Positions 19,342-28,332 of a DNA stretch of 64,000 nt are shown piece after piece (the stretch's first letter is position 1; every line of letters starts with the position of its first letter). A model generated the notes under the pieces. The model searched no databases. It was given only the letters and a program-made list of their open reading frames with translations, and was not told the origin of the DNA. Source of the stretch: Bacillus sp. FJAT-29937 (lineage in GTDB: Bacteria; Bacillota; Bacilli; Bacillales; Cytobacillaceae); assembly GCF_001509555.1 (NCBI RefSeq), contig NZ_LMAS01000001.1, forward strand, positions 218,971 through 282,970. Direction: 5' to 3'. The translations under genes and the position numbers were made by a program.

Positions 19342-19514
19342 AATTTCTTAAGTATATTTTTCCAATTAAGTGGTTTAGTATACGCATTGTAGTTTTTTTA
19401 GGAGAAAAAAGAAGGGATATCCATTAAGATGCCTGCCAGTAAAAAAATAAAGGTATAATAAATAATGGATTCGTGATTGAGGGAAATATTATTTACGAAA
19501 AAGGTGCATATTCA

Positions 19515-20630
19515 ATGAAAACATATATTGTCATAGGGGCAGGAATTTTAGGTTCATCCACCGCCTATCATCTTGCAAAGGAAGGTGCCGATGTCATACT
19601 GGTCGATCGCCAAGACCGTGGACAAGCTACCGATGCTGCGGCAGGGATTGTTTGCCCTTGGCTTTCACAAAGACGAAATCAAGCATGGTACAAGCTGGCA
19701 AAAGATGGGGCAAAATATTATCCATCTCTAATTAGTCAATTGGAAGCGGATGGGGAAACAGAAACTGGCTATAAGAAGGTGGGAGCTATTTGTATCCATA
19801 CAGACGAAAATAAACTAGAAAAGATGGAGGAAAGAGCGCTCCACCGTCTAGAAGGCGCACCAGAAATCGGTGAAATTACAAAATTATCTCCTGATGAAAC
19901 ACATAAACGATTTCCTCCTTTAGCAGAGGAGTATTCATCAGTATATATAAGCGGAGGAGCTAGAGTAAATGGCAGGGCTCTTTGCCAATCCCTAATAAAG
20001 GCTGCAAAAAAGCATGGTGCTTTATTTATCCAAGGGAATGCAAAAATACAATTTGAAGAAAGAAAAATAACTGGTATAAAGGTTAATGGAGAGACTTTGT
20101 TTGCAGATAATGTTATCGTTACAGCAGGTGCATGGGGAAAAGAACTATTGCAGCCGCTTGGGGTAGATTTTTTAGTTTCTCCGCAAAAAGCACAAATTGT
20201 ACACCTGCACTTAGCAGATACTAATACACAGGAATGGCCAGTCATAATGCCGCCGAATAACCAATATATTTTAGCTTTTGATGGCGGAAGAGTGATTATA
20301 GGAGCCACACATGAAGACGATACAGGCTTTGATAACAGGGTTACAGCAGGCGGATTAAATGAAATTTATAGTAAAGCTCTAGCAGTTGCGCCGGGGTTAA
20401 GTAATAGCGAGGTACTTGAAACGAGAATAGGGTTTCGCCCGTTTACCCCTGGATTTCTCCCAGTGATCGGTGCATTGCCTAATTATGAGGGAATTTTAAT
20501 TGCCAATGGACTTGGTGCATCAGGTCTAACTGTTGGGCCGTATTTAGGTTCAGAATTAGCAAAGCTTGCACTTGGTCAACCATTAGACATAGACCTGACT
20601 CTTTATGATGTAGCAGGAGCAATTGAATAA
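19515..20630 (+). CDS. FAD-dependent amino-acid oxidoreductase (DadA/GlyOx-like)
   Basis: ATG 19515 follows AAAAGGTG; the frame opens earlier at 19473 without a site. The 371-residue protein starts with the Rossmann FAD motif VIGAGILGSSTAYHLAKEGA and ends with GFRPFTPGFLPVIGAL and NGLGASGLTVGPYLG, typical of DAO-family oxidases/dehydrogenases such as DadA or glycine oxidase. It probably deaminates a D-amino acid or glycine derivative. A TATAAT at 19454-19459 could be its -10 element, with no clear -35. It is monocistronic with its own terminator. Confidence 0.85.
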   Translation: MKTYIVIGAGILGSSTAYHLAKEGADVILVDRQDRGQATDAAAGIVCPWLSQRRNQAWYKLAKDGAKYYPSLISQLEADGETETGYKKVGAICIHTDENKLEKMEERALHRLEGAPEIGEITKLSPDETHKRFPPLAEEYSSVYISGGARVNGRALCQSLIKAAKKHGALFIQGNAKIQFEERKITGIKVNGETLFADNVIVTAGAWGKELLQPLGVDFLVSPQKAQIVHLHLADTNTQEWPVIMPPNNQYILAFDGGRVIIGATHEDDTGFDNRVTAGGLNEIYSKALAVAPGLSNSEVLETRIGFRPFTPGFLPVIGALPNYEGILIANGLGASGLTVGPYLGSELAKLALGQPLDIDLTLYDVAGAIE

Positions 20631-20635
20631 AAGAC

Positions 20636-20666
20636 AAAAAGCCCACATATATGCGGGCTTTTTTCG
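20636..20666 (+). terminator. intrinsic terminator
   Basis: AAAGCCCACAT pairs with ATGCGGGCTTT (one mismatch), followed by TTTTTTCG, directly after the oxidoreductase gene. Confidence 0.85.
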
Positions 20667-20788
20667 TTTGCAGAAAATACTATTAGGATTCTAAAAATTG
20701 GATAAGCAATTTTATTCTAATATTCACATATATATGACTAGGACTTTTAGCATTGTAATCAAATACAGGAATGGAGGAGGTGAATAAA

Positions 20789-21007
20789 GTGTCCGGAGGG
20801 CAAAGGGTTTTATTTTACCTGCTTTCTTTTTTTATTCCGATCGTAGGGATTATATTAGGAATTATTTGGATGAATGATCAAGACATTGACAAAAAGAGTG
20901 TCGGTAAAAATTGTTTGCTAATAAGTATCATTTCAATTGTTCTTAGCTGTGTATGCTGGTTTGCCTTATCAGCATTTTCCATGTTGCCAGCATTTTTCAC
21001 TTATTAA
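20789..21007 (+). CDS. small two-helix membrane protein
   Basis: A very strong GGAGGAGG (20773-20780) is 8 bases before GTG 20789, giving a 72-residue protein; the ATG at 20771 lies before the site. Two hydrophobic helices (VLFYLLSFFIPIVGIILGII and LISIISIVLSCVCWFALSAF) flank a short polar loop (NDQDIDKKSVGKN). It looks like a small DUF4190-like envelope protein. It is first in a run of genes leading to the kinase/phosphatase cluster. The function is unknown. Confidence 0.7.
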   Translation: MSGGQRVLFYLLSFFIPIVGIILGIIWMNDQDIDKKSVGKNCLLISIISIVLSCVCWFALSAFSMLPAFFTY

Positions 21008-21015
21008 TAATGTAA

Positions 21016-21082
21016 GGCTGACCTCTAGAATCTTTCATACGACCACCATTTCCATAATAGCGCCTTTTCAAAAAGGTCAGCC
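21016..21082 (+). other. long-range inverted repeat between two genes
   Basis: GGCTGACCT (21016-21024) is perfectly complementary to AGGTCAGCC (21074-21082), separated by 49 bases, just ahead of the DUF2085 ribosome site. No T-run follows, so it is not a standard terminator. It could fold the intercistronic mRNA. Confidence 0.4.
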
Positions 21083-21110
21083 CCTTCCTTCAAAATGGAG
21101 GTTGTTGTGT

Positions 21111-21773
21111 ATGCTCTCAAGTATTGAAAAATTTACATTCTTTATAGGAAGAGCCATCTGTCATCAGCTTCCCGAACGTTCATTCCAGCTGGAAGGACAT
21201 TACTTGCCTGTCTGTGCTCGAGATTCAGGAATCTATCTGGGCATTTTTAGTTCCCTCATGTTTATCACTCTGCTGAAAAGGTATAAGAATATAACCATTC
21301 CTAATAAAAAAAATAGCTTTTTCCTGCTGATTCTGCTATTGCCATTAGTAGTTGACGGGTTCGGATCTTACTTAGATGTTTATTCAACAAATAACTTTAT
21401 TCGTGTTACAACTGGCATCTTATTTGGAAGTGTATTGCCTTTTTTTCTGATCCCAATAATTTCTAATAATTCTTCAGATAAAAAGGCTGACCCCATCATT
21501 AAAAATATATGTGAACTGTTTATTCCCCTTTCTTTAGCAGGAGCTTTTGTTTACCTGGCTTTCCATTCCTTTGTCTCTTTTGCGATCCTTCACCTGTTAA
21601 TTAGCTTTACACTTCTTATTTGGATTTCACTATTCTTTTATCTATTATTTAAGCGTCTTAAGAACCGGTTTTTTTCCATTAGCTTATCAATAGCCAGCAG
21701 TTTCATGGTACTTAGTGTCATGTCCTATACACATAGTATAATTCGCCCCTTGTATTTACAAAATCTACTTTAG
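21111..21773 (+). CDS. DUF2085 family membrane protein
   Basis: The ATG at 21111 follows GGAGG at 21097-21101; the open frame extends upstream to 20937 but that part overlaps the previous gene and is rejected. The 220-residue protein begins with a cytoplasmic GRAICHQLPERSFQLEGHYLPVCAR-type block, whose paired Cys/His residues are the DUF2085 signature, followed by about five membrane helices. The function is unknown. Position suggests it belongs with the signalling cluster, but co-transcription is not proven. Confidence 0.82.
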   Translation: MLSSIEKFTFFIGRAICHQLPERSFQLEGHYLPVCARDSGIYLGIFSSLMFITLLKRYKNITIPNKKNSFFLLILLLPLVVDGFGSYLDVYSTNNFIRVTTGILFGSVLPFFLIPIISNNSSDKKADPIIKNICELFIPLSLAGAFVYLAFHSFVSFAILHLLISFTLLIWISLFFYLLFKRLKNRFFSISLSIASSFMVLSVMSYTHSIIRPLYLQNLL

Positions 21774-21791
21774 ATTGAAGGTGCTTTAAAC

Positions 21792-22763
21792 ATGATGCTA
21801 GTTATTTTCACAGCTACTATGAATACCATTACTAAAGATTTTTCAAATGTAAAGAACATACTTAAAAGCTTGCCATGGTGGGGGTACCTGATCATATTGG
21901 GTATTATTGTTTTGGCTATCTATTTGCCTATTCATATTAAAGCTTTAAAGAAGCGGCAATTTCCTGCTGCACATGACCCCATAACAAAAACAAATTTGCC
22001 TCTAACCGTTATTCCTGGTAATGCCCAGCATATTGGAAGCCGCTCTGAGCAGCAGGATTCATTTGCGTTCACAGATATTTATGATCATTCTTTCATTAAC
22101 AAGTATGGAGTTCTTGCGGTTTTAGCAGATGGAATGGGTGGACTAATAGGCGGAAAGGAAGCTAGTTTCCTTGCGGTACAAACGTTTGTCAAACATTATC
22201 AGGAATTCACGTGTTTTGACTCGATACCTGACAAGTTAGTATCTGCAATTCAAGAGGCGAATCAATCAGTTATTGCATTTGCTAAACAAAATGGGTTAGA
22301 TGGGGGAATCGGAACGACACTCATTGCTGCAGTTGTTTTCAAGAATCAGTTGTACTGGTTATCTGTCGGGGATAGCCGAATTTATTTATACCAAAATCAT
22401 ACTGTAAAGCAACTAACAACAGATCATATTTATGCTAAAGAGCTGGAGGAAAAAGCAGCTTCTGGACATATCTCCTGGGAGGAGGCAGAAAGTGATCCCC
22501 AAAGAGAAAGCTTAACGAGTTTTCTAGGTTTAAAGGAAATCAAGGAGCTCGATGTTACATTTGACCCGATTCCGCTAGAAAAGGGAGACTCCATTATCCT
22601 CTGCAGCGATGGTCTTTATGGTTCTGTTACAAATGAAGAGATGATGGAAGCATGCAGTTCTTTATTAACACAGCAAGCTGCAGATCGATTAATTGAATTG
22701 GCGCTTAAGCAACAAAAGCCTCATCAAGATAATGCGACCGTAGCTATTTTGAGGTTAGGATAG
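21792..22763 (+). CDS. membrane-anchored PP2C-type Ser/Thr phosphatase
   Basis: This 323-residue protein has one membrane helix near residues 28-50 and then a PP2C domain with GSRSEQQDSF, LADGMGGLIGG, VGDSRIYLY and a C-terminal HQDNATVAIL, supplying the metal-binding aspartates. It should dephosphorylate phospho-Ser/Thr at the membrane, probably reversing the kinase encoded 3 kb downstream. The start ATG 21792 follows GAAGGTG. Together with the second PP2C at 24038 it gives this cluster two phosphatases. Confidence 0.9.
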   Translation: MMLVIFTATMNTITKDFSNVKNILKSLPWWGYLIILGIIVLAIYLPIHIKALKKRQFPAAHDPITKTNLPLTVIPGNAQHIGSRSEQQDSFAFTDIYDHSFINKYGVLAVLADGMGGLIGGKEASFLAVQTFVKHYQEFTCFDSIPDKLVSAIQEANQSVIAFAKQNGLDGGIGTTLIAAVVFKNQLYWLSVGDSRIYLYQNHTVKQLTTDHIYAKELEEKAASGHISWEEAESDPQRESLTSFLGLKEIKELDVTFDPIPLEKGDSIILCSDGLYGSVTNEEMMEACSSLLTQQAADRLIELALKQQKPHQDNATVAILRLG

Positions 22764-22787
22764 ATTTAAACGGAAGAGGGGATGGAA

Positions 22788-24038
22788 ATGCCAAAATTGA
22801 ATATGCGGATTAGCTCCTTTCATAGGGCTTTAATTACTTTCCTATGTTCCATTGTTTTACTGTTTTTTTATACTCATGTGGCAATGGCGGAATCTAGATC
22901 GACCGATGAGCTCCGAAACAGTGTGGTAAGAATTCTTTGCTATGGTTCAGATGGAGGCTTATATACAGGAACTGGCTTCGCTGTCGGCAATTCAGAGCCT
23001 GTCCGTCATATTGTCACAAACTATCATGTTGTAGAACCGAATTTAAATGGTGTCAATATTCTCCTTTCAAAGGAGGACCAAATTGAAGCGACTGTTATCG
23101 CTTATGACAAAATAAAAGACTTGGCTATATTGGAATTGTCGCAGGACTTATTTAAACGGCCTCCTATGGAGTTAGGAGATAGTGACGAAGTAAAAGCAAG
23201 CCAAGAAGTATATGCCCTAGGCTTCCCTGGGGACGCAGATTTAATCGATGATACTCCATCTGGTGAACCTAATGATGTGACGATTACGAAAGGAATTATT
23301 AGTAAAATATCTACCCAAGGCGGCAGGGGGATCTTGCAAATAGATGTCAATATTAATCCCGGAAATTCCGGTGGTCCGCTCGTGAATGTTAATGGCCAAG
23401 TAATCGGAGTTAATACATTTGGCGTTACTAGTGCTTCGGGGATAAATGGCGCCGTCCAAATCGAAGAATTGATTCCGATGCTGGAATCACGTGGGATTAA
23501 CTATTTAACTGCCGCTAATCCAATTGTGGAAGTAATGGTTGATGATCCTGCAGAAAAATCTACAGCCATATGGTGGATAATCGGAATAGCAGCAGCAGGT
23601 CTGTTTTCCTTAATTATTATTATTGTCGTGATCATATTAATAACGCGGAAAAAAGGAAATAAACCTGGAAATGCAGCACCTTCTGCTCCGATCACACCTT
23701 CCAATCCAACTTCAGTGCCAAAATTAAAGGGCCTTTCTGGTTATTTTGTCGGGCAAACACTTGAATTAAATGGGACCCAATTATCAATTGGACGGGATGC
23801 AAAGCAGTGCCAGCTTGTTTATCCTCATACTTCTGAAGAGATTAGCAGGAAGCATTGTACGGTCCGATTTGATCATTATAATCAGACGTTTATGATTGAA
23901 GATCACAGTTCTAATGGAACATTTCTTGTATCAGGTGAACGGATTCCCCAAGGAAAAATAACTCAATTGCGTTCAGGTGATCGTTTTTATTTAAGCTCGA
24001 ATGAAAATATGTTTGAAGTAAGCTGGGAGATTAAATAA
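22788..24038 (+). CDS. HtrA-like serine protease fused to membrane helix and FHA domain
   Basis: ATG 22788 is better spaced from GAGGGG than ATG 22782. The 416-residue protein has a signal sequence (about residues 15-36) and a trypsin-like domain with the triad visible as TNYHVV (His), KDLAILEL (Asp) and NPGNSGGPLV (Ser). A membrane helix follows near residue 262 (WWIIGIAAAGLFSLIIIIVV), then a cytoplasmic FHA domain (LSIGRDAKQC, SRKHCTVRF, SSNGTFL). No PDZ domain is seen. The design puts a protease outside and a phosphothreonine reader inside, which suggests control by the cluster kinase. Confidence 0.9.
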   Translation: MPKLNMRISSFHRALITFLCSIVLLFFYTHVAMAESRSTDELRNSVVRILCYGSDGGLYTGTGFAVGNSEPVRHIVTNYHVVEPNLNGVNILLSKEDQIEATVIAYDKIKDLAILELSQDLFKRPPMELGDSDEVKASQEVYALGFPGDADLIDDTPSGEPNDVTITKGIISKISTQGGRGILQIDVNINPGNSGGPLVNVNGQVIGVNTFGVTSASGINGAVQIEELIPMLESRGINYLTAANPIVEVMVDDPAEKSTAIWWIIGIAAAGLFSLIIIIVVIILITRKKGNKPGNAAPSAPITPSNPTSVPKLKGLSGYFVGQTLELNGTQLSIGRDAKQCQLVYPHTSEEISRKHCTVRFDHYNQTFMIEDHSSNGTFLVSGERIPQGKITQLRSGDRFYLSSNENMFEVSWEIK

Positions 24039-24763
24039 TGCAGTATAACTCAGCTTCCATATCAAATAAAGGCGGAAGGGAAGTTAACCAGGATTTCATT
24101 GGATTAACCCAATCGGAAAACGGTGGATGCTGGGTAGTTGCTGATGGACTTGGCGGATATCAGGCAGGAGAGATTGCATCAAAACTTGCGGTAGAAACTA
24201 TTTTAAGAGAATCAAAGATGAGAAATGATATTCATTGGCTAAAGAAGGGCATCGAACAGACACAGAAGGTTATCCGTGAACACCTATTATCAGAAACAAA
24301 TGCAAGATCAATGAGGACGACCGTGGTGGCCCTTTCTTGTATAAATAATCTAGCCACCTGGGCACATGTTGGAGACACCCGCCTATATATGATTAGAAAT
24401 GGAAAGGTAGTTGTACAAACAAAGGATCATAGTGTCTGCCAAGCTCTTGTCAATGCAGGAGAAATAACAGCCGACCAAATTCGCTTTCACGAGGATCGGA
24501 ATCGGTTATATCGAGTGTTAGGATCGGAAGGAGCCGTCAAAGCAACTATTCTTGAAAATGAAATAACCGTGCATCCAGGGGATTCCTTTTTACTATGTTC
24601 TGACGGGTTTTGGGAATATATCACAGAGGAAGAAATGGAGAATACTAGGCTAGTATGTTCTATCCCCTCAGACTGGCTGTACTTAATGGAGAGCATTCTG
24701 AAGGGGCGCATTCTCAAAAACAATGATAATTACAGCGCCATTGCTGTGTTTGCAAGTGAATAA
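24038..24763 (+). CDS. soluble PP2C-type Ser/Thr phosphatase
   Basis: This 241-residue cytoplasmic protein has PP2C motifs GGREVNQDF, VVADGLGGYQAGE, HVGDTRLYMI, LCSDGFWEY and NNDNYSAIAVF. It has no membrane segment, unlike the PP2C at 21792. The start overlaps the previous stop as TAATG, so translation is coupled to the protease-FHA protein. It is the probable antagonist of the downstream kinase. Confidence 0.9.
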   Translation: MQYNSASISNKGGREVNQDFIGLTQSENGGCWVVADGLGGYQAGEIASKLAVETILRESKMRNDIHWLKKGIEQTQKVIREHLLSETNARSMRTTVVALSCINNLATWAHVGDTRLYMIRNGKVVVQTKDHSVCQALVNAGEITADQIRFHEDRNRLYRVLGSEGAVKATILENEITVHPGDSFLLCSDGFWEYITEEEMENTRLVCSIPSDWLYLMESILKGRILKNNDNYSAIAVFASE

Positions 24764-24785
24764 TTTGTCAGAATGAGGTGAAGGG

Positions 24786-27251
24786 ATGGCGGATATTAAT
24801 CATCTTTGTTTAGGGTGTATGGGGGATAAGGGTTCTGAACATGTATGCCCCCACTGCGGCTGGGTCACGGGAACAGCCGCGGAAGCACCGCAGCATTTAC
24901 CGCCTGGAACGATTCTGCATGAGAAATACCTTTTGGGGAGGGTTCTTGGACACGGCGGTTTTGGTATAACGTATTTAGCGTGGGATTTAAATCTCGATAT
25001 GAAGCTCGCTATTAAAGAATATATGCCTCGGGATTTTGCTACAAGATCGACTGGGCATACGATGGTATCTGTATTTTCAGGCAGTCTAAATTCTCATTTT
25101 GAACATGGATTGAATAAATTTTTAGATGAAGCAAAGACTTTGGCTCAATATAATAATCATCCTGGAATTGTTGGGGTACGGGATTTCTTTAGAGAAAATG
25201 GCACGGCCTATTTAGTTATGTACTATTTAGAAGGTGTTGATTTCAAGCAGTACCTAGAAATGCAGGGAGGAAAAGTCCCTTATCAGACCGCCCTAATGAT
25301 CATGATGCCTGTTATGGATGCATTAAGGGAGGTTCATCGGTCTGAAACACTTCACCGGGATATTAGTCCGGATAACATTTACATTACTGCCGAAGGGCAA
25401 GTGAAAGTATTGGATTTTGGAGCGGCTCGCCATGCCATAACAGAATTTAGTAAGAGCATTTCCGTTATATTAAAACCAGGCTATGCACCCGAAGAACAAT
25501 ACCGAAGTAAAGGAAAACAAGGGCCTTGGACAGACGTTTATGCAACGGCTGCCACGTTTTATCGCGCCATTGCCGGTCATGTGCCGCCTGAATCGCTTGA
25601 TCGGCTAGAAGAGGATGCCATCATTCCACCATCTAAGCTTGGTGTTGATATTCCGGCTAAAGCAGAGGATGCGCTTATGAAGGCATTATCTGTAAAAGCA
25701 GCAGACCGGTTCCAGTCTATGGATGAATTTCAGCAGGAGCTGCTTGAGAATTTACATGAAACAGCACCCGTTACAACTAAAGCAAAGGAAAACAATAATA
25801 TAGAACCAGTTAAGCAGGAAACAACGAAAGCGGCAGTTACACCCCATCAAAAATCAACAAATAAAAAGGGAATCTCTAAATGGGTTTGGATTGGCGGAGG
25901 AGCGGCGGCTGCGATCCTTTTGTTTGTTGGTATATTTGCTGCAACCATCTTATTCGGCGCAAAAGCGGGAAAAGAAATAGTTAAAACGAAAGATAATCCT
26001 GTAGCCGTCAATAAAACTCAAGAAGCCCCTAAACCTGTTATTAAACAAGTCACTGTTCCAAATATTATGAATATCCGTGAGGAAGAGGCAAAGAACCTCT
26101 TAACTAAAGAAGGATTAAAGATCGGTAATGTCACTTATGCAGAAAGTTTATTCCTTGAAAAAGGATGGGTAATGAAGCAATCAATAAATCCCGATCAAAA
26201 GGTAAATGAAAACGATTTAGTCAATCTGGAAGTCAGTAAAGGAATTGATCTGCCCGTCGATGAAGAAACCATTAAAATTCAGAAGCTTTCAATTGTCAAT
26301 GAATATTGGGATAAAGGCTATAACCTAGATATGAATAATGAATTGGAAGATGCGCTCAGAAATTATATTCAAGCTAGGGATATGGCAAAGGTTCTTTATG
26401 AAGTGAATGAATATGATTTTGATGCCCTATATTCGATAGGCGTATTATATAGAAATATTTCTCTTATCAAAAGTGATTTAGGTTATTTCGAATATGCACT
26501 GAAAGATATAGAGGAAAGTGTGGATATACTAGAGGAATTGCTTGAAGATGATCCTGTCTTTCAAGATGATTATGTTGAGTTAGCAAACTCTTACGGAATG
26601 CTGTCCTATGTTCAATTCTTAAATAAAATGCCAAATGATGCCATTGAATCGGCAGAATTGGCACTTGAGCTTGATCCGGGCAATATTGTGTTTAAAGTGA
26701 ATCTTGCACATGCCTATTTATTTTCTAATCAATTTAATGCGGCAGCAGCCCTTTATTCATCACATCAAGATGAATTAGTTTTGAATAATGAATCATTTAA
26801 GGATATTGTATTAGGAGATTTTAACTATTTTAAAGAGAATAATTTGTCACATCCCGATATGGCTAAAATTGAAGATATGTATAATAATCCCAAAAACGAG
26901 GTTTATACTGATGAATTTGAAATTGAAATTACAATTTACGCAAATGGGTTTGCGTTTGAGGATGAAGATGTAGAAACCTATTTAAGCACAATTGATCCAA
27001 GTGCAGCAGGGATTACGGAGCAAAGCATTACTAGTTTCTTTGAAACCTATGATGAGATTCAAGCTACAATTGAAAGTATTGAAGTTTTGGAGATAAAAGG
27101 AAACACTGCAAAGGCAAAAGTAGTTCAAACCTTGACCTACACGGACGGTACGCAAGATTTTGAAGCGAAAAGAACATTAATTCACAGCTTTATACGTTCA
27201 GACGGTATTTTTAAGTGGCTTATTTCCGCAACTGAGGTAGAAGGGGGATAG
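24786..27251 (+). CDS. zinc-ribbon Ser/Thr protein kinase with PASTA domain and TPR-like tail
   Basis: This 821-residue protein begins with a CxxC...CxxC zinc ribbon (Cys 8, 11, 21, 24). A kinase domain follows (about residues 48-320) with glycine loop LGHGGFGITYLAWD, Lys in AIKEYMP, catalytic HRDISPDN, and LDFGAAR (DFG). A membrane helix lies near 365-390, one PASTA-like repeat near 413-480 (VTVPNIMNIREEEAKNLL), then a long extracellular region with TPR-like helices. HRDISPDN replaces the common HRDLKPEN but keeps Asp and Asn. A GTAYL-like contact after the N-lobe is normal. It is likely a membrane receptor kinase sensing an envelope signal. Confidence 0.9.
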   Translation: MADINHLCLGCMGDKGSEHVCPHCGWVTGTAAEAPQHLPPGTILHEKYLLGRVLGHGGFGITYLAWDLNLDMKLAIKEYMPRDFATRSTGHTMVSVFSGSLNSHFEHGLNKFLDEAKTLAQYNNHPGIVGVRDFFRENGTAYLVMYYLEGVDFKQYLEMQGGKVPYQTALMIMMPVMDALREVHRSETLHRDISPDNIYITAEGQVKVLDFGAARHAITEFSKSISVILKPGYAPEEQYRSKGKQGPWTDVYATAATFYRAIAGHVPPESLDRLEEDAIIPPSKLGVDIPAKAEDALMKALSVKAADRFQSMDEFQQELLENLHETAPVTTKAKENNNIEPVKQETTKAAVTPHQKSTNKKGISKWVWIGGGAAAAILLFVGIFAATILFGAKAGKEIVKTKDNPVAVNKTQEAPKPVIKQVTVPNIMNIREEEAKNLLTKEGLKIGNVTYAESLFLEKGWVMKQSINPDQKVNENDLVNLEVSKGIDLPVDEETIKIQKLSIVNEYWDKGYNLDMNNELEDALRNYIQARDMAKVLYEVNEYDFDALYSIGVLYRNISLIKSDLGYFEYALKDIEESVDILEELLEDDPVFQDDYVELANSYGMLSYVQFLNKMPNDAIESAELALELDPGNIVFKVNLAHAYLFSNQFNAAAALYSSHQDELVLNNESFKDIVLGDFNYFKENNLSHPDMAKIEDMYNNPKNEVYTDEFEIEITIYANGFAFEDEDVETYLSTIDPSAAGITEQSITSFFETYDEIQATIESIEVLEIKGNTAKAKVVQTLTYTDGTQDFEAKRTLIHSFIRSDGIFKWLISATEVEGG

Positions 27252-27255
27252 GATC

Positions 27256-27867
27256 GTGAAAAGATGTATAAATGGACATTATTATGATGAAGCCAAACAT
27301 AGTTTATGTCCTCATTGTGGGGTCAATATTGATTTAAATCTTGGGATGACAATGCCGATGAGGCAGCCTGCCGGAAATGACCCTTCCAAAACTCAGGCAA
27401 AGATCCCAAATGAAAATGCTGAATTAGGCAAAACTGTAGCCAAAATACGAAATGATATTAGAAATACCCCTGTTCCACCTAACCAAAATGATGGAAAAAC
27501 AGTAGCTGTTTTCCGTAAACAAATGGGGATTGATCCAGTAGTTGGTTGGTTAGTGTGTGTAGAGGGGCCGGATAAAGGCAAGGATTTTCGGATAAGAAAT
27601 GAGCGAAACTTTATTGGCCGATCTGACAAAATGGATATTTGTATTGCAGGGGATGAGGCAATTTCAAGGGAGAATCATGCCATTGTCAGCTTTAGTCCAA
27701 AAAAACGTCAATTCCGAGTGTACCCTGGCGAATCACGGGGACTCGTCTATTTAAATGACGAAGAGGTTATAACAGCTGATGAACTGAAACCATATGACGT
27801 TATTGAGCTCGGGAAAACAAAGCTGATGTTTATTCCTTTTTGTGGGGAAAGATTTGTTTGGGATTAA
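27256..27867 (+). CDS. zinc-ribbon FHA-domain protein
   Basis: This 203-residue cytoplasmic protein has an N-terminal MKRCINGHYYDEAKHSLCPHC zinc-binding segment, a flexible threonine-containing middle (residues 40-95, including GKTVAKIR and GKTVAVFR, which look like phosphoacceptor peptides), and an FHA domain (NFIGRSDKMDICIAGD, ISRENHAIV). It starts 4 bases after the kinase stop. It is a likely kinase substrate and phospho-reader, by analogy with GarA-like proteins. Confidence 0.85.
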   Translation: MKRCINGHYYDEAKHSLCPHCGVNIDLNLGMTMPMRQPAGNDPSKTQAKIPNENAELGKTVAKIRNDIRNTPVPPNQNDGKTVAVFRKQMGIDPVVGWLVCVEGPDKGKDFRIRNERNFIGRSDKMDICIAGDEAISRENHAIVSFSPKKRQFRVYPGESRGLVYLNDEEVITADELKPYDVIELGKTKLMFIPFCGERFVWD

Positions 27868-27915
27868 CGGATGAAATCTTTCATTCGAAGAGGTTAAAAT
27901 AATATAGTGGTAAAT

Positions 27916-27962
27916 GAGGCGCCTTCCTGCGTTAGAAAAGTAATCAGGATAGCGCCTTTTCT
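27916..27962 (+). terminator. intrinsic terminator of the signalling cluster
   Basis: GAGGCGCCTTCCTG pairs with CAGGATAGCGCCTTTT with a small internal loop and is followed by a T-run. It lies after the FHA gene. Confidence 0.7.
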
Positions 27963-27967
27963 GTCGG

Positions 27968-28141
27968 TTATTCCTTTAGTTGAGACAAAGACACTACCTG
28001 TTCATTTGCTGGATCATCCAGGGGGTAAATTCTTGCTGTTTCATCCTCATTTACATGCTGAATATAAACTTGCTTGCCGTTATACGTCACTTTATGTATC
28101 TCTGGTGATTCTGAAATTTGTTTTGCACGCTGCTTATTCAT
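27968..28141 (-). CDS. sspH: small acid-soluble spore protein H
   Basis: ATG 28141 follows AGGAGGG, giving 57 residues beginning MNKQRAKQISES; the frame opens at 28168 but that start lacks a site. The sequence has the SspH-family pattern VTYNGKQVYIQHVNEDETAR followed by IYPLDDP. These minor DNA-binding-type SASPs accumulate in the spore core and are made under sigma-G/F control. It is a lone gene, convergent with the FHA gene. Confidence 0.9.
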   Translation of the reverse strand: MNKQRAKQISESPEIHKVTYNGKQVYIQHVNEDETARIYPLDDPANEQVVSLSQLKE

Positions 28142-28266
28142 TTTTTCCCTCCTGTCTTTAACTGCCAAGTATAATGTTTCCTAATTAACGGGGAAAATAC
28201 GGCTTTAAACATATGAATAATAATATTTTTAATTATTCAATCAAATAATTGCCATAAATCATTTAC

Positions 28267-28295
28267 TTGCAGTTGTTTTTGTGAAATATTATTTA
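28267..28295 (+). promoter_or_regulatory. candidate sigma-A promoter with Rex-like half-site
   Basis: TTGCAG (28267-28272), a 17-base spacer and TATTTA (28290-28295) lie upstream of the dehydrogenase gene. TTGTGAAAT at 28279 inside the spacer matches half of a Rex operator (TTGTGAA); the other half is poor. Redox control of an ldh-type gene by Rex is known in Bacillus. This site is tentative. Confidence 0.4.
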
Positions 28296-28332
28296 GAGAA
28301 ACATCTTTGACGAAAGCTTAGGAGGTATAAGG

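Noticed and set aside
19769..20308. 179-residue minus-strand frame opposite the FAD oxidoreductase
   Set aside because: Shadow of a strongly conserved gene; low-complexity Ser/Pro-rich product with no start signal.
27907..28161. 84-residue plus-strand frame over sspH
   Set aside because: It begins in the FHA-gene terminator and is antisense to a recognisable SspH gene.
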